From positions 1 to 35,611 of the IMG/VR virus record IMGVR_UViG_3300044591_000895: a stretch of 35,611 nt of DNA; one strand, given 5' to 3'. The notes below the pieces were generated by a model, which was given only the letters and a program-made list of their open reading frames with translations, did no database searches and was not told the DNA's origin. Every line of letters starts with the position of its first letter. Positions within the stretch are counted from its first letter, which is position 1. The translations under genes were made by a program, and so were the position numbers. This DNA is from a virus. Below, one piece after another: positions 1-5,698 of this stretch.

Positions 1-41
1 AAAAACTTTGATTTTAGAACTTCTTCTAATTCATTCTGCAT
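1..41 (-). CDS. Partial small or unidentified gene running off the left edge
   Basis: An ATG at 41 opens a frame of 13 complete codons (MQNELEEVLKSKF) that continues past the window edge. It overlaps the end of the nuclease gene upstream by 11 nt, the kind of tight packing seen in the rest of this block. A second ATG at 34 overlaps the nuclease stop as ATGA but gives a basic, less protein-like start (MIRRSSKIKVF). There is no clear Shine-Dalgarno sequence for either. The product cannot be identified from so little sequence. Confidence 0.35.
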   Translation of the reverse strand, partial: MQNELEEVLKSKF

Positions 42-711
42 TTGTAATTGTACTATTGGTGACAAATTCTTTTATATAACGAACTAGTAATTTAATATAG
101 TCGTTTTTGTTCCTTTTGTCAAATACCTTCACTTCACCACCTGGCGTGACCATAATGGTGATCAATTTGGTAATAGGGATTTGAGTCATTTCATAATATG
201 CGGATGCGTAAAACATCTCCTGGACGAAATAATTCTCAATCCACTTTTCAGGTTTAATTTTTTCTGATGTTTTAAAGTCAATTACTGCGAGTTCACCCTC
301 ATACTCTGCGATACAATCTACTCTTCCCGCTAATCCAAAGTATTCGGAATATAAAGTTCTTTCAATTGCATGAATATTATTTATCTTGTCAAGTTCATTT
401 TTAGCGTGATAAAACATAAACTTTGTTAAGGGTTGGTAATTATTCCAATTTACCTCCTTATTTTCAAGATAGTCTTGACACACTTCGTGAAAGTCTGTTC
501 CTCTTGTTGTTGCTTTTTTGGTGATTCTATTTGCTTCCTCAATTCCAACACGCTTCCTCCAATCAATAAAGATTTGGCGATTATAAAATGATGTGACTGA
601 AGTGATAGAAGGCACCCACTCGCCATTTGGTAGATGGTACAAGCGGATGCCGTTTGCTTCTTTCTTTTCTAATTCAATGTCACCTAGAAAATTACAATGA
701 TTAAAAGACAT
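31..711 (-). CDS. PD-(D/E)XK exonuclease, RecB/Cas4-like
   Basis: A 226-aa nuclease-fold protein. Counting from the ATG at 711, the motifs of the RecB/Cas4-type PD-(D/E)XK superfamily appear in order: H75 in RGTDFHE, D132 in GRVD, D145 and K147 in VIDFK, then Q164 and Y168 in QEMFY. Such enzymes bind Mg2+ and degrade or trim DNA. In T4-like cyanophages a gene of this kind often sits near phoH, and a role in host DNA breakdown or recombination is an inference. A longer frame begins at a TTG at 738 but would overlap phoH by 26 nt; the ATG at 711 lies just after the phoH stop and is preferred. Neither start has a good Shine-Dalgarno sequence. Confidence 0.85.
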   Translation of the reverse strand: MSFNHCNFLGDIELEKKEANGIRLYHLPNGEWVPSITSVTSFYNRQIFIDWRKRVGIEEANRITKKATTRGTDFHEVCQDYLENKEVNWNNYQPLTKFMFYHAKNELDKINNIHAIERTLYSEYFGLAGRVDCIAEYEGELAVIDFKTSEKIKPEKWIENYFVQEMFYASAYYEMTQIPITKLITIMVTPGGEVKVFDKRNKNDYIKLLVRYIKEFVTNSTITNAE

Positions 712-712
712 A

Positions 713-1471
713 TTATGGATTGAGTTGTGTTTTAGCAATAATGTATTCTTTGACTAGTCCTGAACGAACAATATCCTCTACTCCAAATTCAATTACATCA
801 AACGATGGCATAATACGAAGAATTCTCATAAAGTCAATGATTCCATTCTTTTCATTGGTCTTGATAAGATCTGATTGAGTGGCATCACCACAGAACATAA
901 TCTTAGAGTTCTCACCTACACGAGTGATAATAGAATCTAGTTCGTGGAAGTTAAGATTCTGGAATTCATCTACGATAATGATAGCATTATCCAGAGTAGT
1001 TCCCCGAATAAAAGAAGTGCTCCAAAAACTAATCGTGCCTTGAGTTTTAAGGTTTCCATAGAGCATTTCAAACGATGCGTCGTCAGGCATTTGGAACATA
1101 TATTTTACCATATTCTTATATGGAATCTGGTAAAGAGATGATTTATCTTCGTGATCTCCTGGAAGAAAACCTATCTCACGAGTGGCAACAAGGGATCTTA
1201 CAATGTAAATCTTTTCATAAGGACTGCGTTCATCTAAAACATCTTTCAGAGCATTATAGAGTGTGATAAATGTTTTACCTGTACCAGCAGCTCCATATGC
1301 AACTAAATGTTTTCCAGCATCATAAGCACTAAACAGTTTTTCTTGATTATCAGTTAATGGATCAATATCTAAAAGAAGTTCCGAACTAATCGGTTTCTTT
1401 CTTTTCATTTGTTTAGCAGTCATTCCAACCCCAATTGGTTGTAATTCGGTAGACTTTCTTCTTCTTGCCAT
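713..1471 (-). CDS. phoH: PhoH-like P-loop ATPase
   Basis: A 252-aa protein with the full PhoH ATPase core. The Walker A motif is GAAGTGKT at residues 60-67, Walker B is IIIVDE ending at residues 168-169, and the conserved GDATQSD stretch follows at 195-201. PhoH is a phosphate-regulated ATPase in some bacteria and is one of the most widespread accessory genes in marine phages; its role in infection is not settled. The N-terminus is short and basic (MARRRK). The ATG at 1471 follows the upstream gene stop by 6 nt, and the gene ends immediately before the nuclease start. Family assignment is firm, function in the phage is not. Confidence 0.96.
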   Translation of the reverse strand: MARRRKSTELQPIGVGMTAKQMKRKKPISSELLLDIDPLTDNQEKLFSAYDAGKHLVAYGAAGTGKTFITLYNALKDVLDERSPYEKIYIVRSLVATREIGFLPGDHEDKSSLYQIPYKNMVKYMFQMPDDASFEMLYGNLKTQGTISFWSTSFIRGTTLDNAIIIVDEFQNLNFHELDSIITRVGENSKIMFCGDATQSDLIKTNEKNGIIDFMRILRIMPSFDVIEFGVEDIVRSGLVKEYIIAKTQLNP

Positions 1472-1477
1472 ATGAAA

Positions 1478-1726
1478 TTAAATTGGTTTTACTTTTGATC
1501 CTGGTGTTTTTGATGCTTTGTGAAGAACATCATTCCACCCTGGGTGAGATTTTTTGAGACGATCATAGACCTCACCAAGTTCTCCAGCACTAGGACAAGT
1601 GGATGGATCGCTCCAGTCCCTTGTCCAGTCTGAATTTTCTTCCTTCCATTGGTCCCATTCAGTAACAGACATTGTTACTTCTTTTTGTTCACCAGTGAGT
1701 TTATTCACTACGGGATATGTTGCCAA
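1478..1726 (-). CDS. Small conserved phage protein, FmdB-like remnant fold
   Basis: An 82-aa protein with no catalytic motif I can name. It starts with TTG at 1726, supported by a strong GGAGG seven bases upstream; the ATG inside that region is out of frame. The N-terminus (KLTGEQ, then MSVTEWDQWKEEN) aligns without gaps with the neighbouring 52-aa protein at 1756-1914, so the two are probably paralogues. The pattern recalls small FmdB-type proteins of cyanophages whose zinc ribbon is reduced, but no CxxC pair is present here. The C-terminal half (AGELGEVYDRLKKSHPGW) is predicted helical and has no counterpart in the neighbour. An ATAAATA late box lies 26 nt upstream. Confidence 0.8.
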   Translation of the reverse strand: MATYPVVNKLTGEQKEVTMSVTEWDQWKEENSDWTRDWSDPSTCPSAGELGEVYDRLKKSHPGWNDVLHKASKTPGSKVKPI

Positions 1727-1752
1727 AATTTAACCTCCATTTTATATGAGAG

Positions 1753-1759
1753 TATTTAT
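1753..1759 (-). promoter_or_regulatory. Candidate late promoter box ATAAATA
   Basis: The minus strand reads AATAAATA here, 26 nt before the TTG start at 1726. It matches the T4-type late promoter core (TATAAATA in T4, NATAAATA in marine relatives). It overlaps the stop codon of the 52-aa gene upstream. Confidence 0.5.
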
Positions 1760-1914
1760 TCAATAGTGATGGAAGGGGCATCATCGCACTCTACACAATC
1801 AATACATTCATCCATATCTGGATTTTCTTTAAGGAAGTTTTGAAAATCTTCTTCGCTTAGAAGAATTTTGAATATATGTCCAGTCAAATGATCTTTAATG
1901 CACCAACTTTTCAT
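1756..1914 (-). CDS. 52-aa acidic protein, paralogue of the next gene
   Basis: A short frame from an ATG at 1914 to a TAA at 1756. It is joined to the HNH gene by an ATGA overlap, which suggests translational coupling. The protein starts MKSWCIKDHLTG and carries SEEDFQNFLKENPDMD, then an acidic tail with three cysteines (CIDCVEC). Residues L10-T11-G12, S20, E30-N31 and D33 coincide with the same positions in the 82-aa protein at 1478-1726, so I read the two as a tandem duplication that has diverged. It is too short for ordinary gene-finding cut-offs. Function unknown; the CxxCxxC cluster could bind a metal, but that is a guess. Confidence 0.7.
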   Translation of the reverse strand: MKSWCIKDHLTGHIFKILLSEEDFQNFLKENPDMDECIDCVECDDAPSITIE

Positions 1915-2480
1915 TTTATCTCCGCAGAATAATTTGATATTATTTTGTTTATGTGTTGTATAAAAGATGCTAAATCCAAATCCATTTTCATAGAATTACA
2001 AGTTGGACAACAAGAAACACAATTTTGATAGATATATCCCTTTGTATTATCTTGCCTATCAATTCCCCAATGCGGAAAAGGAATTCCAACTTTACTTTCT
2101 CTAATAATCGGTTCTTTTCCACAATAAAAACAAGGTTTGGAAATTATATCATAGTGTTGTTCTTTTGTTAAGTTCCATTCCTTGTTTCTATGTTTAGCAC
2201 TCCTTTTACAATCACCGTATATTAAATTGTGATATGAAGTTTTTGTCTTTTGTTTTATGCCAACTTGTCTTGCTTTATCTGCTCTCAAACAACCACAACT
2301 TTTACTTCTACCTTGTAAGAGATAATCACCTCTCACTAACTGCTCTTTTCCACAATCACATTTGCATAAGTAGCATCTAACTGGGCGATTGTTCTTTCCA
2401 AAGTATTGAGTTGTATGTGAATCATTAACAATTTCCCATCTATCAAACTTTTCTCCTATTGTAAATGTATTTGGTTTCAT
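1911..2480 (-). CDS. HNH homing-type endonuclease with zinc-finger N-terminus
   Basis: A 189-aa protein with two parts. Residues 36-65 form an AP2-like or treble-clef DNA-binding unit with C41, C43, C62 and C64 (KCDCG ... CGC). The C-terminal half has CFYCG at 117-121, a GIDRQDNTKGY segment at 139-149 and CxxCCxxCN at 154-162, which is the zinc-stabilised HNH nuclease layout. Such free-standing genes cut a DNA site lacking the insert and spread by repair. The gene sits between thyX and the small paralogue pair, has its own sigma-70-type promoter and a late box, and is flanked upstream by two copies of CACTACATT. All suggest an inserted selfish element. Specificity cannot be read from sequence. 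Confidence 0.88.
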   Translation of the reverse strand: MKPNTFTIGEKFDRWEIVNDSHTTQYFGKNNRPVRCYLCKCDCGKEQLVRGDYLLQGRSKSCGCLRADKARQVGIKQKTKTSYHNLIYGDCKRSAKHRNKEWNLTKEQHYDIISKPCFYCGKEPIIRESKVGIPFPHWGIDRQDNTKGYIYQNCVSCCPTCNSMKMDLDLASFIQHINKIISNYSAEIK

Positions 2481-2500
2481 AGTAGTAAATACACTACATT

Positions 2501-2507
2501 TATTTAT
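2501..2507 (-). promoter_or_regulatory. Candidate late promoter box ATAAATA before HNH gene
   Basis: The minus strand reads CATAAATA, 20 nt before the HNH start codon. It lies between two direct copies of CACTACATT (2492-2500 and 2513-2521 on the plus strand). Confidence 0.55.
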
Positions 2508-2518
2508 GTATTCACTAC

Positions 2519-2547
2519 ATTATATCAAATTTTCCATTCAATTTCAA
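2519..2547 (-). promoter_or_regulatory. Sigma-70-type promoter before HNH gene
   Basis: On the minus strand TTGAAA (2547-2542), a 17-nt spacer and TATAAT (2524-2519). The -35 lies in the last codons of thyX, so the endonuclease can be transcribed on its own early in infection as well as by read-through. Confidence 0.6.
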
Positions 2548-3184
2548 CACCACCCAATGCTTCTGCAGTCGTTGGAAACTGTTCACAGAATATTTCCTTA
2601 CAAAGTTTGGCAATATCCATATGCTCTCTTTGTGTTCCATTTTTTTCGCGGAGAGCAATGTACGTAATCCAGGACCTTACAGAACCAGTCATATAGAGGC
2701 GTGTGGGCGTTGCTAGAGGCAATACAAACCTTGCACACTCTTTTGCCACTCCTTTGTCTAGAAGGCGGTTATAGAGGCGTAGACCTTGCTCAAAATGAAC
2801 TCTAATGTCCTCTAGCAATGTTAACTTCAAATAGTCTGGAAGATCATCAATACTGTTCTGGCGGTTCTTTGTATCTTGCCTACGAAGTTCTGGTAGAGGA
2901 ATAGTCTTATTCAGAAGATTCGTATCAGCATATCGTTGTGAAAATTCTTGATATGTAAAACTTCTATGGCGCAAAATTTGAGCAGCAATGCCACGAGTCG
3001 TATTGATCTCTACGCTCATCGTTGCTTGCTCAAAGATACTCCAGTGTTGATGTTCAATACAATACTTGAGTAATCCAGAGAACTTTTCATTCTCCTGATT
3101 CGCGGGGTTACTTACGCGAGCACAATATGCCATGTGCTTTTCTGCATCAGGAGTAACACTAATCAGTTTTACTTCTGGTTTCAT
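2525..3184 (-). CDS. thyX: Flavin-dependent thymidylate synthase ThyX
   Basis: A 219-aa ThyX. It makes dTMP from dUMP using methylene-tetrahydrofolate, FAD and NADPH, and supplies thymidine for phage DNA synthesis. The diagnostic RHRX7S signature is present at residues 72-82 (RHRSFTYQEFS), followed by QRY; the C-terminal segment with RSWITYIALR fits the substrate-binding end. A longer frame opens at a TTG at 3250, but the ATG at 3184 gives the usual family start (MKPEVKLISVTPD) and lies 10 nt after the stop of the 54-aa gene upstream, with a GAG a few bases ahead. The gene is probably co-transcribed with that small gene from the consensus promoter at 3382-3410. Confidence 0.96.
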   Translation of the reverse strand: MKPEVKLISVTPDAEKHMAYCARVSNPANQENEKFSGLLKYCIEHQHWSIFEQATMSVEINTTRGIAAQILRHRSFTYQEFSQRYADTNLLNKTIPLPELRRQDTKNRQNSIDDLPDYLKLTLLEDIRVHFEQGLRLYNRLLDKGVAKECARFVLPLATPTRLYMTGSVRSWITYIALREKNGTQREHMDIAKLCKEIFCEQFPTTAEALGGVEIEWKI

Positions 3185-3194
3185 AAACTCGAAT

Positions 3195-3359
3195 TCAGTC
3201 GGCATCATCGTCATAAAATACTTCGTCGTAATCGGATAGATAAGGTGCAATTTCTTCGTATTGGGGTTGAGTATTACCAGTTGAATAAACTTCAGTCTTT
3301 AAGCACTCAACCAAAGATTCAAGATTTTTTACAATAAGTTTTAGTTTTTCTTCGTCCAT
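3195..3359 (-). CDS. 54-aa acidic protein upstream of thyX
   Basis: A short frame from the ATG at 3359 to a TGA at 3195. The N-terminal 22 residues (MDEEKLKLIVKNLESLVECL) look like one amphipathic helix, and the C-terminus is strongly acidic (SDYDEVFYDDDAD). It is the first gene after a terminator and directly downstream of a perfect sigma-70 promoter, and its stop lies 10 nt before the preferred thyX start. These two facts are the main support for it being real. The function is unknown; the acidic tail might mimic nucleic acid or contact a partner, but nothing in the sequence proves that. Confidence 0.7.
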   Translation of the reverse strand: MDEEKLKLIVKNLESLVECLKTEVYSTGNTQPQYEEIAPYLSDYDEVFYDDDAD

Positions 3360-3381
3360 TTACACAAATCCCAACATAGTG

Positions 3382-3410
3382 ATTATAGACAAAAAAAAGA
3401 GAGGTGTCAA
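3382..3410 (-). promoter_or_regulatory. Perfect consensus sigma-70 promoter for thyX operon
   Basis: On the minus strand TTGACA (3410-3405), exactly 17 nt, then TATAAT (3387-3382). Transcription should start near 3375, about 15 nt before the ATG at 3359. The -35 forms the loop of the terminator hairpin and the spacer contains its T-run, so old transcription ends and new transcription begins at one site. Confidence 0.85.
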
Positions 3411-3416
3411 CCTCTC
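3391..3416 (-). terminator. Intrinsic terminator after the small-gene operon
   Basis: On the minus strand GAGAGGT, loop TGAC, ACCTCTC, then eight T. It follows the stop of the 32-aa gene at 3423 by a few bases. A 7-bp GC-rich stem with a 4-nt loop and a T8 tract is a textbook rho-independent terminator. Confidence 0.9.
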
Positions 3417-3422
3417 AGAGTT

Positions 3423-3521
3423 TTATTTTGCTGCTACCAGAGTAGCAAGAGATGCTTTACGACGCCTCTCTTCTTTTTGCTTCTGCTCTTTAATGAGTTG
3501 AAGTGCATTAAGTTTCTGCAT
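3423..3521 (-). CDS. 32-aa basic helical peptide
   Basis: A frame from the ATG at 3521 to the TAA at 3423. GAGGGG lies about 9 nt upstream, its start overlaps the stop of the DUF4278-like gene as TGATG, and a strong terminator follows its stop. These three signals make a very short gene credible. The peptide is MQKLNALQLIKEQK followed by QKEERRRKASLATLVAAK: one long amphipathic helix with a central cluster of Lys, Glu and Arg. There is no export signal and no known motif. A regulator or inhibitor peptide is possible but unproven. Confidence 0.7.
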   Translation of the reverse strand: MQKLNALQLIKEQKQKEERRRKASLATLVAAK

Positions 3522-3658
3522 CACTTATGCCCCTCTTTTACAAACTTGACGCCACGATAGACTTCATTTTGCTGTTGGGGTTGTTGCATCATTTGCTGTT
3601 GATACTCAAGACGCTTTTGAGTATCATACTCTACACCGCGATAAACTACTCTAGACAT
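3521..3658 (-). CDS. 45-aa protein with two YRGV motifs (DUF4278-like)
   Basis: The frame runs from an ATG at 3658 to a TGA at 3521, with an AAGGAG Shine-Dalgarno sequence about seven bases upstream. The protein begins MSRVVYRGVEYDTQKRL, has a glutamine-rich middle and ends EVYRGVKFVKEGHK. A YRG motif at each end is the pattern of the small cyanobacterial DUF4278 proteins, whose role is unknown; the match is by eye. It is the first gene behind the structured leader at 3690-3791 and is followed by the 32-aa gene and a terminator, so the transcript carries just two very small genes. Confidence 0.75.
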   Translation of the reverse strand: MSRVVYRGVEYDTQKRLEYQQQMMQQPQQQNEVYRGVKFVKEGHK

Positions 3659-3689
3659 TAGGGTTCTCCTTAGTTTTTTAGGTTAAAGA

Positions 3690-3791
3690 GCGTTCCTTCA
3701 GTCGGCGTTTGCGTTCGCTATTTGCGAATAGCGAATGAACGATCCGTTCCGCGTCGGCTTACTTCCGTCTGGTATTCCAGATGAACGTAAG
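3690..3791 (-). ncRNA. Structured GC-rich leader or small RNA
   Basis: This stretch between speD and the DUF4278-like gene is far richer in G+C than its surroundings and is full of inverted repeats. TTCGCTATT pairs with AATAGCGAA around a TGCG loop (3714-3735). GAACG pairs with CGTTC (3737-3749). CTTAC/GTAAG encloses TCTGG/CCAGA (3758-3791). CGTTCC followed by GTCGGC occurs twice (3691-3706 and 3745-3758). It begins just after a sigma-70-type start site near 3788, so it should be the 5' part of the transcript for the small genes at 3658-3423. It may control them or act as an RNA by itself. No known riboswitch or tRNA fold is recognisable. Confidence 0.5.
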
Positions 3792-3794
3792 GTC

Positions 3795-3823
3795 ATTATA
3801 GACCTGTTAATATAGTTAGGCAA
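3795..3823 (-). promoter_or_regulatory. Sigma-70-type promoter for leader and small genes
   Basis: On the minus strand TTGCCT (3823-3818), 17 nt, TATAAT (3800-3795). The GTC before the -10 box is shared with the promoter at 3382-3410. Transcription would start near 3788, at the top of the structured leader. Confidence 0.7.
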
Positions 3824-3829
3824 CTTATT

Positions 3830-3847
3830 TTGTAACTTATGTTACAA
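3830..3847 (-). repeat. Inverted repeat upstream of the leader promoter
   Basis: TTGTAAC, four bases, GTTACAA: a perfect 7-bp inverted repeat ending a few bases upstream of the -35 box at 3818-3823 and directly after the speD stop. It has no T-run, so it is a poor terminator; an operator or an RNA end-protecting hairpin are both possible. Confidence 0.4.
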
Positions 3848-3848
3848 T

Positions 3849-4175
3849 TTATCTCTTAATATAATCTAGTGTATGATCAGTCGCACAAAGTTGATGAACT
3901 ATAATATCGCATCCGATTTTAGGGTTACAATCTCCACAAGTATATACATCCACTGCTGCTTTACCTTCTTCTGGCCAAGTGTGAATACTAATATGACTTT
4001 CGGATAATAGACAAATAACAGTGACACCCTGAGGTTCAAACTTTTTTGAGATTGTTTGAACTACAGTGGCGCCACTTGCTACTGCTGCATTTTCTAGTAA
4101 GTCTATAAGGCATTGTTCGTTATCCAAAAGGGAAAACGAACATCCAAATAAGTTTAGTAAGTAATGATCACCCAT
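3849..4175 (-). CDS. speD: S-adenosylmethionine decarboxylase proenzyme
   Basis: A 108-aa bacterial-type AdoMet decarboxylase. It forms decarboxylated AdoMet, the aminopropyl donor for spermidine. The proenzyme cuts itself between E59 and S60 (LLSES-HISIHTWPE), turning S60 into the pyruvoyl cofactor. H65 and C80 (VYTCGDC) have the same spacing from the serine as the catalytic residues of well-studied short bacterial enzymes (S63, H68, C83), so it should be active. The ATG at 4175 overlaps the upstream gene by 8 nt. speD is a known cyanophage accessory gene; extra polyamine may help DNA packaging or host translation. No spermidine synthase is seen in the window. Confidence 0.96.
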   Translation of the reverse strand: MGDHYLLNLFGCSFSLLDNEQCLIDLLENAAVASGATVVQTISKKFEPQGVTVICLLSESHISIHTWPEEGKAAVDVYTCGDCNPKIGCDIIVHQLCATDHTLDYIKR

Positions 4176-4359
4176 TCTCCTCTGCTTCTTTTAATAGTTC
4201 ACTCACGTATTTTTCAGTTCCATCCATTGTCTTTACAGCATATAGAGGAGACTTCATATATTTTTTAATTTTTTTATATTGCTTTAGGAGTTTCTCAACT
4301 TCATCAGTTGAGATTTCAACTCCAACTTTTACTTTATTATCTTGAAATCCTTCACTCAT
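4168..4359 (-). CDS. 63-aa conserved small phage protein
   Basis: A 63-aa soluble protein with a long charged helix (STDEVEKLLKQYKKIKKYMK) and a second helix near the end (KYVSELLKEAEENG). It overlaps both neighbours, with ATGA at its start and 8 nt into speD at its end, so it is part of a coupled string of genes. There is no catalytic motif. The lysine-rich middle could contact nucleic acid, but that is speculation. Function unknown. Confidence 0.75.
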   Translation of the reverse strand: MSEGFQDNKVKVGVEISTDEVEKLLKQYKKIKKYMKSPLYAVKTMDGTEKYVSELLKEAEENG

Positions 4360-4691
4360 TTTCTTTTCTTTTTATCAGGTGCTTTATATCCCCAGATTTT
4401 TGGGTTAGTTCTTCCATAACCAAAATCAATTTTCTTCACTGATCCTGGTCCGAACTTATCATAATAAAGGTCAAAAATTCTTACTCTTGTTCCCCTACAA
4501 AGATCCATATATGCATTACCATCAACTTCATAAACTACAAGATATGCATCATTAGGTAGTGATGGATCTTTGATTTGCTTCAAAGTGGTTCGTTCAAACA
4601 AAAGTTCGCAACCATATCTAGGAGGAAGATTTTTCTTCTCTTCTTGAGTCCACTCCACTAATACTTCCTCCTTTTCTACAACCGCTCTCAC
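4356..4691 (-). CDS. 111-aa conserved phage protein with GTG start
   Basis: The likely start is GTG at 4691: a strong GGGGAGG lies six bases upstream, and GTGA overlaps the stop of the previous gene. A longer frame from a TTG at 4706 would place the Shine-Dalgarno inside the coding sequence. The 111-aa product is a mixed alpha/beta protein (LVEWTQEEKKNLPPRYGCELLFER ... is its N-terminal half, given here as two parts: LVEWTQEEKKN and LPPRYGCELLFER) ending in a basic tail (APDKKKRK). No catalytic motif is visible. I do not recognise a function; the tight coupling suggests it is expressed with the DUF6433-like gene. Confidence 0.75.
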   Translation of the reverse strand: MRAVVEKEEVLVEWTQEEKKNLPPRYGCELLFERTTLKQIKDPSLPNDAYLVVYEVDGNAYMDLCRGTRVRIFDLYYDKFGPGSVKKIDFGYGRTNPKIWGYKAPDKKKRK

Positions 4692-5269
4692 GAGCGACCT
4701 CCCCAATTAATATCTGGGTATGCCTCTTTTACATTTTCAAAAGTGATCTTGTATTTATCCGTTAACCTTTTGTCTTTTGTAAAGATTAATACTTCTGCTT
4801 CCTTAGGATGAAGACCTTGTAGGAGATTGATAAACATCATTTCTCTACGAATCTTAGAAAGACTATCATTACCACCTTTAACATAGTGATAAAGATTTTG
4901 ATACTCTCTACGCAGGGAAGTTTTTCCTCTTGCGTTTAGATCCTGTCCAGTAGCAGATTCCCCACCAGATGCTTCTCTAGAAAGGTTTTCTGAAAGCGTT
5001 CCAGCGTAAACAGATTGCTCATCAGCATTTCCATAAGGAACTTCCCCCTCAGGTATAAGAGATAACACTGTGCTATCAAAGTTCCAAATGAAAATAGATT
5101 TCAGAGAATCGTGTTCATACTTTTTGAGAACTTCAACTTTTTTCGCAGCAGTTTTTTGAGATGAAGCAAGTTCTAGGATCTCAAAAACAAAGGGGTTGGT
5201 TGGTAGTTCAATGGAGGTTTCGGTCGGTGTACTAACCGTTTTCCTCTTCGTCGTCTTCGTCATAGTCAT
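4688..5269 (-). CDS. Conserved cyanophage protein resembling DUF6433
   Basis: About 193 aa. The opening FEILELASSQKTAAKKVEVL, the LPEGEVPYG-like segment (LIPEGEVPYG), the LYHYVKGG motif and the MMFINLLQGLHPKEAEVL helix match what I remember of the DUF6433 family of T4-like marine phages. The family has no established activity. The start is uncertain: the frame extends to a TTG at 5281, the first ATG is at 5269 and another at 5263, none with a Shine-Dalgarno sequence. The N-terminal 15 residues (rich in Met, Thr and Lys) overlap the acidic tail of the upstream gene in another frame, so low complexity there may reflect the overlap. Confidence 0.8.
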   Translation of the reverse strand: MTMTKTTKRKTVSTPTETSIELPTNPFVFEILELASSQKTAAKKVEVLKKYEHDSLKSIFIWNFDSTVLSLIPEGEVPYGNADEQSVYAGTLSENLSREASGGESATGQDLNARGKTSLRREYQNLYHYVKGGNDSLSKIRREMMFINLLQGLHPKEAEVLIFTKDKRLTDKYKITFENVKEAYPDINWGGRS

Positions 5270-5462
5270 AATCGTTTTCAAACCTCACGGCTAAAATTTC
5301 ATCAGGAATTACATTCCCATTTTCGTCAAACATTTCGGGATGTGTATAAGCAGCATAATTTCGTTCAACCAAGTATTGCTTAAGAGTCCATCCTATCATC
5401 CCTCCAACAAAAAAGAACACTACTGATATCAATGTTCCTAGAGTGAGAGCTACTGCTAACAT
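5232..5462 (-). CDS. Small single-span membrane protein with acidic tail
   Basis: A 76-aa protein. Residues 2-26 (AVALTLGTLISVVFFFVGGM and onward) form one clear transmembrane helix with little before it, so the protein is probably anchored by its N-terminus with the charged part in the cytoplasm. The C-terminus is very acidic (ENDYDYDEDDEEENG). A GGGAG Shine-Dalgarno sequence sits seven bases ahead of the ATG at 5462. The last 38 nt overlap the next gene. It may act on the host membrane, but no family is recognised. Confidence 0.8.
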   Translation of the reverse strand: MLAVALTLGTLISVVFFFVGGMIGWTLKQYLVERNYAAYTHPEMFDENGNVIPDEILAVRFENDYDYDEDDEEENG

Positions 5463-5479
5463 AAGTTTTCTCCCGAGAG

Positions 5480-5698
5480 TTACTTCTTTTTAATATCAAA
5501 AAATATTTCAAATTGAAAATGTATCTCTCGTCTGAAGAGAGACAACATCTTACCAAAACGTATTAGAAATGATTTTGGTTCTGATGGTTTCTCCCTCCTA
5601 TTACTACGTCTTAACATCAATTCAATTCCACGATTTATATGAATCTTGGAATCATTATTATTTATTTGCCTTTTTTCTTCTTCCTGGTCGTTTGTCAT
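5480..5698 (-). CDS. 72-aa basic small phage protein
   Basis: Positively charged protein with the stretch KIHINRGIELMLRRSNRRE and an amphipathic aromatic C-terminus (FRREIHFQFEIFFDIKKK). Two starts are possible: ATG at 5716, which has GAGG directly against it, and ATG at 5698, which gives a shorter overlap (41 nt) with the upstream gene. I chose 5698, with low certainty. A nucleic-acid or membrane-surface role would fit the composition but is not shown. Function unknown. Confidence 0.6.
   Translation of the reverse strand: MTNDQEEEKRQINNNDSKIHINRGIELMLRRSNRREKPSEPKSFLIRFGKMLSLFRREIHFQFEIFFDIKKK

Noticed and set aside
3185-3250. TTG start at 3250 for ThyX
   Set aside because: It adds 22 residues not usual in the family and would overlap the 54-aa gene by over 50 nt.
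3698-3796. 32-codon minus-strand ORF (ATG at 3796) through the structured leader
   Set aside because: Its ATG is inside the -10 box of the promoter that makes the transcript, so it would not be present on the RNA. The region is better explained by RNA structure.
3690-3846. Possible tRNA gene in the GC-rich stretch
   Set aside because: No cloverleaf with a 7-bp acceptor and a GTTC-type T loop could be folded on either strand, only separate hairpins.
5659-5665. ATAAATA box within the 119-aa/72-aa gene overlap
   Set aside because: It is in coding sequence with no start codon at the usual 12-27 nt, so it is probably chance.
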